The translations under genes and the position numbers were made by a program. Below, piece by piece: positions 35,415-48,300 of a stretch of 64,000 nt of DNA (position 1 is its first letter; every line of letters begins with the position of its first letter). Source of the DNA: Haliclystus octoradiatus (taxonomy: Eukaryota > Cnidaria > Staurozoa > Stauromedusae > Haliclystidae). The notes beneath the pieces are model-generated. The model ran no database searches. It was not told where the DNA came from and saw nothing but the letters and a program-made list of their open reading frames with translations. Location of the stretch: positions 8,480,650 through 8,544,649 of the forward strand of contig OU744448.1 in assembly GCA_916610825.1 (NCBI GenBank), read 5' to 3'.

Positions 35415-37869
35415 TCAAACGGAAAGAAAATCCCCTAGTTTTCGGAAGTTGTGTTGAAAGATCGGATAAAGACGATAAAGTGCTCGAATATCCAACATGA
35501 GATTCACGCTGCTGTAGCTTTTGTATATCGAATCTTGTTTGAATTGAATAAACAAACCTCGTTTTTCTTCTTTTGTAGTTGACCTCTGCTCAATTTCTGT
35601 TCTTGGCCGCTCCAATGAATTAACCTCTTTTTTCTTACCTTAAACAAAAAGCAAAGAAGGTAAAGAAGACAATGTAAATAAGGTTTCTTCTGAGTTATCG
35701 ATCCTGGTATATTTGCTATAGTAACATTCATATGATCACACGGTCTTGCTTGTACTATTTGTCCTTGCGTTCAGAATGATGATTACCTTATTGGAGATGA
35801 TAGATCTCTCACGAGTGTCCGGGCATCTCCCAATCGCCGTACATTTCCCGGTCCTAAAGACTAACCATGTAAATAGGCTCAAATATGATCGTTATATGGG
35901 AGGATCAGCTCAGATGGCAAGCATCCAAGATTTGATTTCTATGATTCAAATCCAAACTACAAAGGTCAACTTATTCTTGAATTTATCTCAGCTCAAAGGT
36001 CTCAAATGAGTATAAACATGTAAACCGATTAAGCGGAAGTCAGAACAGCGCTCGATTTCGATTGCATTCGTCCAAATTTGCATTTGGCTTGACCACGAAA
36101 CTGTTTATAGGTTTTGATGATCGGTTGCAGATAAGCGGGAATCTTAATTATCCGAATTGTGCTTACGTGTGTTAGACTACACCGTCGTTCAGAGGCGAAC
36201 TTAATGGCCCAGAGGGAATTGCATGAATGACTGAAGTGATGATAGAATAAAGAGCCTCGATAATAGAAATTGTGAGTAGGGATCGTAGATAGACGAGAAG
36301 AAACTGCAGTCAGACAGTACACAACCCTATTATTGAACTTGGTTATAGCGTTTTGAGAGTCTCGCAACACGTTGAGCGTATTATTTTCCGAAAAAAGATC
36401 GAAACTTATTCCAACGATCTCCCTTTCTGTAACTATAATTCTTAATCCGGACTTTGTTATAAGAACGCCATACATGATCCATCGAATTAACAACTTGTAG
36501 ACCAGGATGTGGTTGCTAAAACTTTATAATCGATCCGGGCAAATTAAAAACATGATAATATATTCAATATTGTATCACTGAACACAAAAATAACGTGTGC
36601 ATTACCAATTTTACTTGTATCATCATTTAATTTGATATTTTCAAGTAGGTAATTAATATTGAGCCAACTAAACCTTTTGGTTAACTGATTAAACTGCAGA
36701 CATTACAATTCGAAAGCAACATAATAGATGTCACATAATTTATGTAAAACTTACCTTGTGGTTGTCTTTGAAAATATGAATTGTAAGTTGTTGTAAAATT
36801 TCTTTGTTTACTAAACTGTATGATTGATGCTGGTGCAGAGGCGATGCCTCTCTCTTTTAAATACATTTCATCAACACGAGGCTTCAAGATCGGTTTTTGC
36901 TATTAAGACGAAAAATGAAGTTTTAATTCAATGCAAAAGAAATGACAGGTTATCTTCATGAAACAGCAAAAGGATAAAACAATGCCTCGATGTCGCTGTG
37001 TCATGGTTTGTAACAAAAATTGAACACCCACGTAGAATATTGAGAAATTTGTCCATTGGTACTCTCAGTCTTCCGTGTAAAGCCGTGATTCTTGCCTCGG
37101 GAGGGGGGGGGGGTCAATATTTTTGGACTGAGGTATTCCATTTTCAGAAATCGAGGAGAGCGGTAAAATGCCACTGTAAGTGAAAATTGAGACCCTAAAA
37201 GCTCATGCTTTGACGACCAGGAGAAAAGAAAAGTTTAAAAATTTCAAACATCGTCTCAATTGATACAGTAAAGTTTCAATAGAATCTGGGAAATGCGGCT
37301 CTTAAATGTGACACGTCTTCGTATAGCCGATGTATTGAAGTCGGGTGACTCCTTTTTCAGACTGATGTGAGAGAATTTGGAGCTCATGCAATTTTGAAAC
37401 CTTTTTAAAGTTCACTCGCGCAAATTAATGCAATAATTGGAAGTTTTTGATTGCCTGCCTCGCAATCTACCTTGTCCTTGTCATAATTCTCTACGAGATC
37501 CCTATTTGAGAATATGCGTGGTGCATCTTTGACTGGCTCTAGTCATACGTTCTTTTTGCTGCCTTTCCTTCAAGGATTCACTTCCCAATCCATCAAGATC
37601 ACCGATCAAGATCGGCATAACACAGAAGAGAGACTTGACAAGTCAAGATGCATCTACTCATTTGATATAAGAGAACAGTACTGACCTTATTTGGTTTTGA
37701 AGGCCATTGTAACTTCGGTTGTGAACGATGTGTTCGTGTAGCTGAAGACGGTGCAATACCATAATGAAAATGATTGCGATTCGTCAAAGAAGGAGTGTTA
37801 TACATTTCTTTGTAATGAGATCTATCACGCCATAATTTTGAACATGGAACATGTGACGCTGTGTGGTGC
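35415..37869 (-). CDS. basic Tyr/Pro-rich protein, partial model, possibly axonemal
   Basis: Three exons in compatible phase: 37686-37869, 36755-36899 and 35415-35638. The first reads VPCSKLWRDRSHYKEMYN, HFHYGIAPSS, then ends SKPNK. The second reads QKPILKPRVDEMYLKERG and ends FQRQPQG. The third opens KKKEVNSLERPRTEIEQ. EMYN... and EMYL... look like two turns of a short repeat. The upstream start was not found, since the first exon needs two bases from an earlier exon. The third exon may stop at 35415 or be spliced earlier at a gag|gtttgt donor. Short, basic, aromatic-rich, non-globular sequence is typical of microtubule inner proteins, but no family was recognised. Confidence 0.6.
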
Positions 37870-39155
37870 CTATATAAACAGTTTCGACAAAGTTGATGTC
37901 ATTGTGTTTTGAAATGTTTCGGAGCATCTCGATATGCTGCATGATATGTATTAGAACTAAAACTAAAACTTCATATATGGTAATGTCCAGTCGTTTGTAT
38001 AGTGTTTTAATTAAGGCTATGTAGAATAAGGGGTAACAGTTTAAAATAGGTGTTTCAGCCCCCGTGCCACTTTCTGAAACATTCATGATGCTATCAATTT
38101 CCAGGAGAAGAAAATAATTAACCCTGTTTCAATTCAATCTATCAATAAATGAATACTTATCAGCCTCTTCAACTAGATGTACACATCATATCCACCTGAT
38201 TGGTTTAGCAGGGCTACCATGGTAACCTTGAAACACGTGACGATAAGTCGATCTCAATCCACCATCAGAGTTTACATCCACATCTGCAAAGAAAACAAGA
38301 CAGATAATGTCCATATCAACTCATCAAAACGATGAATGAATTTCGCAGATAAAACAATTTTTGTGCAGTGCATCAAGCATCCACTGCTAAAGCTGTTTTC
38401 TCTATTTTCGCACCCTGTATCACTAATTTCATGTTCGATATCTGACAATACACGTATTTTTATAAGAAACTTGATACTAAAAATTTCAAGAAACTCTACT
38501 ATTTCTTATAAGAAATTATTTTTTTCTCAAACGAAGAAAGCATTTTATGTTACTTATGTTCAGTTATTAAAATGCGTGGAAGTGTAAAAACAGCAATGTT
38601 TGTGTTTTATTTTGGTTAGAATACATACATCCTGTTCTTATATAAACTGCTGGATAATTTCAACTATGAAAACATTAAATTGAATATTGGATTTCATATT
38701 CACAATCATCACATTGTACCTGTTTTAGTCGATATATTCTCTCTCTTCTCTGTCATAGTTCGTGGCGTCACACAGGAATCACGTTGGATTTAAGCGAAAT
38801 TATTATCAATCTATCATGTGAATATAGATAGAGATATCACCAGCAATTGGAGTCTGACCTAACTGGAGTCTCTTCATGAGTGTTGCAGCAACCAAAGCAG
38901 CTTGTAAAATCAATTCCGAGTTGCAATGTTAAGATGACCTTCAATGACCTTCATTGTTTATGTCATATATTTCATGTCCGACGCAGCGTCCTTTACCTAG
39001 CAACGTCATACTGTAACCATGGAAATGAAATGTGAAACAAAAGTCGATATATAATATGAATCCAATGCATTGAATATTGAAGATGTGTTTACAATTTAAA
39101 CTTCAATAAATTTAATCAACAACATATATATATCCGTATATTAATTACTGGTAGG

Positions 39156-42032
39156 ATGCCAAGTAATGATAGAGTTTTACCAAGCCGTAATTGTTTTTCA
39201 GAAGGTGCAAGAAAACCTACGACTGCAAATTCAACACCAAGTCTATCATCAAGAGGTAAATGATCAGTAGTAGAAACGAAACATTTTTATTAGGAAATCA
39301 ATAATGTACAAGAATAAGTGTGGTAGTATTTTCTGCAGCATATATAAATAAAGTATCTTATGCTTCATAACGAAAGTGATAAATGAATGTTGAGCTAGGG
39401 ATGACTTTTGATATGTCTGATATCAGTGTTATCGTAAGAGCATCATGACATTTAAGATTATGTGGCTTGCTATAGTATGTATAATTACGAATCTGTACGT
39501 GTCTATGCAGGCTCAAGCTATATATTTATAAATGTACCCAATACTGTACTGATAACAAATCACAGCTAGTAGGCCATATAGTACGAAGTTGTACATGCGT
39601 TCAGGTTGATGTTCATGAAAGTGCCACACATCCGTCCACGTATTTTATAGGAAGCTACTTCATCAGACTGATCAGCTAATATTATTATTATTATAGCTAG
39701 CTAGTGTTATATTTTATGAAAATGTTCTATTTGTCACTATTGTATTATAGGAAGTACTTTGAATTCGCAAAGAGATTTTCTCAAAGGTGAATGTCTGAAT
39801 CAAGGACATTTGAAATCGTTATCAGCATTATATCGATCACAACATTCTAAATTCCCATCATTTCCATCAATTTATGAAACAAAATACCAAAGAGATTATC
39901 AATATCAACCATGGAAAGCAAAAATACATCGAAGGTGAGTCAATCTCCTCGGGGGGGGGGGGGGATGGCACTTCTACACACCGGCTTTACGGAGACGTGC
40001 CGTTTTCAAGGGAGACTTTTTCCAGATTCTTGTGAACATTTACGGTATCAATATCCCCATGGTAGTCAATATGATATGTTATAATCTGGGCCTCTGGGGT
40101 AAGCATGCACGTATATAGACAGCCAGCAATAAACACTAAAACATCGGACATGATTGTATTGTAACTGTTATCATTTATTAATTATACGCGGTTTATTTGA
40201 TACTTGAACTTAACTTCATTATGCGATGTCGTTAAAAATCCGATTGGCAATAGATGATAGATTATGCTAATTACATATTCCTTATATAAGCGATGTAAAT
40301 TTGTTCATTCTCTCTCTTACATTTACTCTAAGATAACTTTCACTGATAAACATTATTTTAAGTTTATTTATCCGATTTCTAAAAAGATGGATCCCTCTAA
40401 TTGTGTTGACTCTACAAACGCTTCTATTTTTCTACTTGGTCATTTGATATTTTATATAACATATAATCATTTATTGCATGCGTCAGGTAAACACTAAAAT
40501 TCGGAGATGTATAAATCGTATTATGATTTTAATCATAATATTTCATTCTCATCATGAACATCTTTTATATATTTTACAAGTATAAAGCCGTATGTTATAT
40601 GAACTGTCTTCTCAATTTATAAACTTTACTTATCATAAAATCAAAGCTATCTTGTAGATGTGTAAACCTCTGTTCTAAATAAAATGAACATATTACTTCA
40701 CGGTTTGATTCGCATGTACGGTTTTCATACACTCGTTGGGAGAGTATGTTAAACTCACTCGGCTCGCAGAACCTCGCTCGTTCGTCTATTGGCTCGTTGC
40801 AACTTTATTATGAATCTATGAATTTAAGATGTTTGTGAATGCGTAGACGATCAGAGTAACAGAATATCTCACAAGCACGAGTACATTACGGACCCGAAGA
40901 CATATCTATACTGATGCTCTCTATAAACAGTACGGCACTACCAAAATCAAATATATTCCCATTAGTGTATCCCCACTTTTCTTTTAACAGGGAATTCACC
41001 CCTCTGAAAGATTATAGAACGTTTAAAATTGGATCATCTTCTTACTCAGAACAATTCACAGTTAATTCAATAAGTGATCCACGAAAACAGAATTATATTG
41101 GAAAACCAAACATTACAGCACGAAGGAATAACCCGCAACCTCAAATGGATCTCATACAAAATCATCCTATGCAAGTAAGTCAAACAAATATTCAATCTTT
41201 ATCTTGATCTTTAATCCTTATCTGAATGATGGGTCTGTACTGAAACCAATTTTCTTTATATGAAAATGTATCCTCCACTATGACTGGTTTTCTAGCATGA
41301 TTAAATGTCAAATACTTTCAAGCAAAGGTACGATTCAAATCCGGATTCAAGTCAGATTTTGATCATATTGTCAATGGTAAGAATTTTGAGACTAAGAAAT
41401 TCGTTCCTCATTATTTATTATTATGCGGATATTTTCTATTGCAGCCTCGATGGCAACCTCGATTTCTTGAAAATCAAAAACCTCAATCTGAAGGTCAGTG
41501 AAATACTCGATGATATGAGATGACCGATGAAATCTATTTCAGGTTAGAATTTGAAATTGTATTATTCGGTGCTGTCTGTAGAATGGAATGTAGCTCTCTT
41601 TGCTAATTACATCAATATTTATGAGTGTTGATATTCAAGGATGAAAGATTTAAAAGCTATTTTTATAGTTGATAATGATTGACTGATCCATCAGCCATCC
41701 CATGAATCAAATAATATTATAATGTATTTATGTATACTGTAATCATGCTTCTCTTGGGTCAAAGACTATAAACAAGACTCCTCGTCAGTTACAAAGAGGC
41801 AGAAACTGTTAGGTTTGATCAGAAGTACATTAATACTCTATAGGGATTCTAGATACTGGCTTATGTTAGGTCAAAATATAGATTATACACATAAATACAG
41901 TCCTACTTACCAATTCGTCCATCGAAATTGAACATAAAATCCTCAAAATAGATTGTTTATATATTTTCAGAAATGCAAAGAAAAAAATGGAAATTGGCTG
42001 AACCAAGAGTACATCGATGGAATTCAAGATAA
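39156..42032 (+). CDS. 192-residue protein, microtubule-associated appearance
   Basis: Five exons in one phase: 39156-39255, 39751-39934, 40991-41174, 41445-41493 and 41971-42032. The start MPSNDRVLPS is the first in-frame ATG after an upstream AT-rich region, and the last exon ends HRWNSR-stop. Features include a polar N terminus, then SIYETKYQRDYQYQPWKAK (residues ~75-95), KDYRTFKIGSSSYSEQF and a basic tail with WKLAEPRVHRW. The YxxxYxYxPW pattern recalls the short tubulin-binding modules of MAP6/SAXO/MDM1-type proteins; that resemblance is from memory and weak. It converges tail-to-tail on TBC1D19 with about 340 bp between the stops. Confidence 0.75.
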
Positions 42033-42373
42033 ATTGTTAGAAGGACATAAATACATACTATCATGGAAAAGATGTCAACTATGGTCAACTATGTTGTACT
42101 TGAAGTTAAAAGTTTCAAACTTTGTATAAAACTGAACGCACTAAATGCGTGTAACTTGAAAAAAAAGTTCTGAGCTGAGCATACAATATATTTACATTTT
42201 CGCTCTCTGGAAATAACAATAATTACTTCAAATATTTTTTATAAAATCGCTTTATAAATACCTTTTTACGATATCGCTGTATAAAATAAATAATTTTGTA
42301 CAATATTTATAAATCCATGTTTTCTAAAATTTACACCACAACAAATACGTTTGCGAACTATGATCTATTGATA

Positions 42374-45300
42374 TTACTGAGTGAAAAATGCAGCCAACAG
42401 AGGCAAAATTTCAATTGTTGAAATATCTTTCAGAATTGCCTATAAATTATAAAAAATGAAGAAACTTAAAATAATGAATAACTTTGGCTCACAATCAATC
42501 AACTCCCCGTACGTAGACTTTCAACAAGGATACTATGTTGCCATGGTTAGAGATGTTTTCATTTTCATATTATGTAATGTATGGGAAGGTTTTTGTTTCC
42601 TTCAACCATTAAACACCCTGAAACATATTCTTTGAATTATTCAAACTATTCAAAGAATAGACAATTTGAAATTACGAGTCCTTCAATCTTCCACATAAAC
42701 GTCGAAACTATGGAACGTAAGTTCTCATTGGTGGTGCTGTGAAATCAAATGATAACAATCTCACTCCCAGCTCCAACCAAATAGATCCCTTCAATATGTC
42801 GAAGAATTCCCAAATATGACTGATGTCGTGCCCTAGTGACTGATTCCTTCCCCTTAATGCCACGTAATTTAGGGCATCTGTTGCCTTACCTCGATATCTG
42901 CTATTGATGTTACTGACATTAGGTTTGGACGGCGAAACGATAAGATGGCACAAGCTAACACTAGAAACAGAAGATACAGTCATGGATCATATTCATGAAT
43001 AAAACAAAACTTACAAAAATCTTGTTTTCTTTTGGCTACGTGAAGGTTAGATAAAATTTAAAGAGTTAATGAAGATTCCATCATATATAATAATTTATGT
43101 TTTTAAATTTCATAGCGCTATAAAGAAAATATTATTATAGTCTTGTTCATAATTAATGGCTTTTGTAAACTTACAAACTAGTTTTCTGAATACATGGTGA
43201 CTATGATAATGATGGATCGAGTCACAAAAATGCAACATCTCTCATAGAGGTCACGTGGGTGATCACGTGCAGGGTGGCACAAAAGTTTTGATCTTCTGGG
43301 AACTATCTTGTTCGATTGTAAACCTTAGCTGGGATTGAATTCATAATGATTGAAAGTTTTTACGAATTGATTAAAATTTTAGAAATTTGACTTAACTTTG
43401 AAGCAAGATGCATGGATTTCAAAACATGAAAAATATGAAATCCAAAACAAAAATTTTGAATAAGAAAATAATCATGATAACATTAGAAACCTTCAGATTT
43501 TGTGCTGGCCTTCCGGGAATCAGGTTCCCAGGATTCTACACTTTGTGACAGCCTGATCACGTGGATATCAAACCAATAGTATAGCAATAACCACAATAAC
43601 CGTTAAGAATCTAACTTACTAGGTATTGGCTCTAGTGAATCATAAGCTATTATGCGATCCCAAAGATACAACACCTAAAACGATATAAAATTGATATTAA
43701 TCAGCAATTGCGAACAGAAATTATTTTCTATCTAGAATCATTTTTTGACAGCATAATTCTGTCAATTAGAAATTGAAAATATACTGTATAATCTATTTAT
43801 ATCCAACAGCAAAAATTGTTCGTTACACAATCTAGAATTGTGAAATAAGTATAGCATATAATTCTGCATTGTAACAAGTCTCAAGCAAGATAATAGTTTT
43901 TGGATTTTTTTTCTTATCTATAAACCGGGTAGTCTTGAATTTTATTTTTCACTGAGGTGGTTTGTTAATCTGTTAGTATTTTCTAAAGTGTGTGTGCGTT
44001 TAATAGCCAAATGCCATTCCTGGTGCCAAACAATAGTGTTTCTGTCAGGGCTTGAATTCAAGACACTTCGCAACGGTCCACAAAAAGTTCAGCCTTCTGG
44101 AATTCTAGAGGCATTTCAAAACTTTCTTCAGAAGTTTTTGTTGAAGTTTGATCAATTAATCATTAAAATATCAATTTTCTTCAGAATTTTTAGTTGAAGT
44201 TTGACCAATTAATCATTAAAATATCAATTTCCTTCAGAATTTTTTGTTGAAGTTTGACCAATTAATCATTAAAATATCAATTTTCTTCTGAATTTGCACA
44301 AATCTTCCGGAATCTAGGTTTCCAGGGTTCCCTTTTTTGTTGGAGCCTGCCCTTTGGACGGGGGACCAATGCCGTAACCATCACACCAGGGCTGCACAAG
44401 ATTGCTTTATTTATGAAATGCTGTTCATCATAGAACTGTGTCATTCCCTCTCCCTTGTGAAAACAGTTCAAGAATTTTAAATGGCCTGTTTTTCGTGGAC
44501 AGTTCATGAATGTTTGCAAAGTTTATGAACATTTCAGGTAAAACTCTATGAAAAACAGATCTTTTAACGTTCATATGAAAACAGGTCATTTAACGTTCAT
44601 GAAAAATTATGTGAAAATAGACCATTTAACTGCCCATGAACTGTTAATTAACAACGTGTTCATGAACGGTGCAGGAGGTTCATTAGCAGTTCATGAACTC
44701 AATAAATGTGCAGGGAAGTGTTGATTAAGACTATTGACTTTGCTACATGAAGAATAAGAATCACAATCAAACAAAGAAATTTTCGAAATTTTCAAATAAA
44801 TGAAAATTCATATTATATATCCGCAAAACTCATGGCTTATTACCTGATCCGTTGCCAGGTAGCCAGCAAATGCAAATGACAACCATCCAAACACTAATTT
44901 CAAACTATTAAAAATAAATGAATGCAATTGAAAACACCAGAATAATGTTACAAAGATGAATAATATGAATAATGCTCTGTTATTATTAATCATTTAACAT
45001 TTCATAAAGATTTCATTAGTTTGTTATGAAAAATACTATGGAAAACAGAAGCAAAATCGTCTATTATAAAGCCCTTGGTAAACGGTAGCAGCTTTCATGA
45101 AGCAAACTTGCAGAGAATTTAGATGTGTTTCAACTCAGAAAATAGCACCTGCAAACATCTTTTCTAACCATTCTCTCTTGTGTCAGCATCTAAATAATCT
45201 TATTATTTTGACCATGTTCTTAATGTTCTATGAACTCATGTAACATTCGACAAGCAATATTAAAAAAAAATTGACGTTTAATACATTGTTTATAAATGGA

Positions 45301-48300
45301 CCTTGTTTCTGAGTTGTTGAAGTTGATGAACTGTTAATCAATAGCATTGAAGGTATTTCACGGAACAACATAACATTTTTGCATTTCAAAATTTGTGGAA
45401 TTGCAACATCTTTGTATCTAGATTGCAGCATTTAAAAACATTATCACTTCTAATTAAAAACATCAGCTGCAGTAATCCGGCACGTCTGCAATTCAGCTTC
45501 AAAAATCTCTCTAGTACATCTCGATGCTTTCCCTTTCATTCCTAAAAAAGCTCACGAGTGTGGAAGAAGCTCACAAGTTCATGGACATGAAATTACCCAT
45601 CTGTTCATGAACTTTTCATGAACAGTTCATCAATAATTTTTATTTGTAATATAAATCAATGCAATTATAATTTTGATAAAACTAGTAATACTTTGGTTAT
45701 ACTTCATCATGTAGATCAGCGATAAATCAAAAACAGAGACAGTTTCGATATATCGTATATCAATTGGTAAAGAGATTTAAATAACTCTGTTTTTTGAATT
45801 ATTGCTGATCTACACGAGGAGTTATAAATTTATTATTTTTTTAATTAAATTTTCCATTCATTTATCAATTTTATGAGGTAAAAATGTATGAAAAAAAGTT
45901 CATAAAATGTTCATGAAGAGTTCATGAACAGCTAACAAATTTTTCCACAGCTTCACAGGGGATGTCCTCATTGAATTTCACTTACGGTGCAATACCAGTG
46001 TTACATAAATGAATGAATAAATTAGGTTCTTCTTGTTTGAGAAGGCTTTCAAATAATATGCTCAATGATATAATTCCCTGAAAGCAATAGATAAAAATAT
46101 AAATTGTTTCATCTGTCATACGGTTTTTTTTTATTTGAACTACAGATGTGTTACAATGGTATTTCTTCATGGTACACAGTTCATGATTTGAGATAAGCTT
46201 AAAAAGGTTTACCTGGGGATGTGATGATAAATTATGGAGACGAAAGAAAAACCTACAAATAATAAATTGAAAGCATCAGAAAATTGTGAAATACAGCAAA
46301 TTTTATCATTTAGCCACAAACCGGGTAAGTCAGTAGCTTTTTTTCAATGGGGGTGATTGGTTAGTTGGTTAGTGTATTCGGAGCATGTGTGAGTTTAATG
46401 GACGGATGCCCTCTTCCTGACACCAACCAATAGTGCTCCTACCCGGGATTGAACCCAAGACCCTGCAGGCCAAGGTCAAACGCCCTAACAACTGCACTAC
46501 GGCCCCTTTTGAAGAGAGGAAGTGTGTCATTTTAACACAAACACACAAAGAGTGTTTAACAAATCAAATCAGAGGAAAATAGATAGTAATAATGTATTGT
46601 AATAGATAGTAATCCATTTAGCATAAAATTCTAACATTCTTATGTTCTCAATTGCATTGATTCACTTTTAATCGCTTGGAATCAGTTTTTGGATGGTTGT
46701 CATTTGCATTTGCTGGCTATCTGGCAACTGATCATTGACTATCGTCAATCTAAATTTTCTTTTTATGGATCAAAGGTGTGTAACAATTTACGTAGTGATA
46801 TTTGATTGATTAAAAATCAGTAAGACCCCATTTTATAGCAACATTAGAAATTATTTTTGTACTGAGCTTTCTTTTGTTAATGATTTATTCGATTATTGTT
46901 AGTTCAAATACATTAAAATTTTATATTAAAGTTACGTAAATTGAATGCAACGTAAAACAGGTGGCTATAATACGCCTACCTGTCATTTTTCGATTCAAAT
47001 TGAAGTTACTAAAGAACAAAGCTACAGAACATAGGATATGAATATTGTGCCATTTAACACTTATGAAGGGGAATTGACAGATGGTGATTGTATACGGATG
47101 ACTATTAATTCATAGGTTTGACTATACCTTGTATATAACTCTCTGAATGTATAATATAAGTCATAACAATCATGGAAGACAAAGCACAATGGTGATGCTG
47201 TGGAAGAAACAAGATCAGCAGTTTAATAAAATAAGAAGTTTTTTTAGGGTGTTGTATGCAAATTTCATAACAAATGTTAAATGTGGCCTTGGTGTATAGT
47301 TAAGTTTTTTTAGGGTGTTGTATGCAAACTTCATAACAAATGTTAAATGTGGCCTTGGTGTATAGTTAAGTTTTTTTAGGGTGTTGTATGCAAACTTCAT
47401 AACAAATGTTAAATGTGGCCTTGGTGTATAGTTAAGTTTTTTTAGGGTGTTGTATGCAAACTTCATAACAAATGTTAAATGTGGCCTTGGTGTATAGTTA
47501 GGAAATTTAACCCCGGCTCGTTGGGTCTTGGATTCAATCCCTGGCTGGAACACTCTACCATTACTTTTCTGTGAAGAGCAAATTCCTTGCCTCTATTTGT
47601 TAATTTACACAGCAAATGCAAGGAATGTAATAATATGATAGTATACTGGAGTTCCTAGTACAGCCTTTAAAGCCTATTCTTCTTTCTATAATTGGCTTAA
47701 TCTTGTTCAAATATCAATAAACAGTTAATACTATATAAAACTACTGTTTGTAATTCCCATTTTTCTTCCTGAAAAGGGTCCATGACTACTTGGGTTGAAA
47801 GCATGTGCCTACTGTGCTCATTTTTACAGTGCTGTTTACGCAAGAAGAGTTTTCTACAATCACATTTCTAACTCACCAAATAATGAAAATCCATGAATCG
47901 GGATAACACCTAAACAATAAGAAATCTATAGTTAATAAATTGTTCATGAACAGTTTAGAATTTGATTTGTTATTACAAAGCATCCTTTAAATAATTTATT
48001 TGTAATTTTGCATTGCAATGCACTTAAATATTTTCTAAATACAATGATAACGAGGACGTTGCTGGATGAGTGGTAGTTTTATTCGTATAGTCAGCCTGTG
48101 CATCATTAACGGAGGAAATTGTGTGCCCGGACCCTCCTGAAAACCATCCAAGATGAGTGAGGTTTCCTCTCTAAATATCACATTTATATAAGTGTTTGTA
48201 CCGATTTCATCTTGGATAAATATATTCGGAATTGAGTTTCAGGTTTTTACCCAGATTTTATTTTTCAGAAACAATTGTCAATTGTGTCTTTCCTATTCTA

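Noticed and set aside
37106-37116. Poly-G runs here and near 39952 as structural signals
   Set aside because: Single short homopolymers without further G-tracts; not enough for a supported G-quadruplex and prone to sequencing error.
42708-42983. 91-codon minus-strand open frame
   Set aside because: The real TBC1D19 exon 42890-42960 lies in a different frame there with proper splice sites; the long frame is a shadow.
45228-45431. 67-codon minus-strand frame in a TBC1D19 intron
   Set aside because: No splice sites in phase and no match to the expected TBC1D19 order, which passes cleanly from 45986-46077 to 44844-44904.
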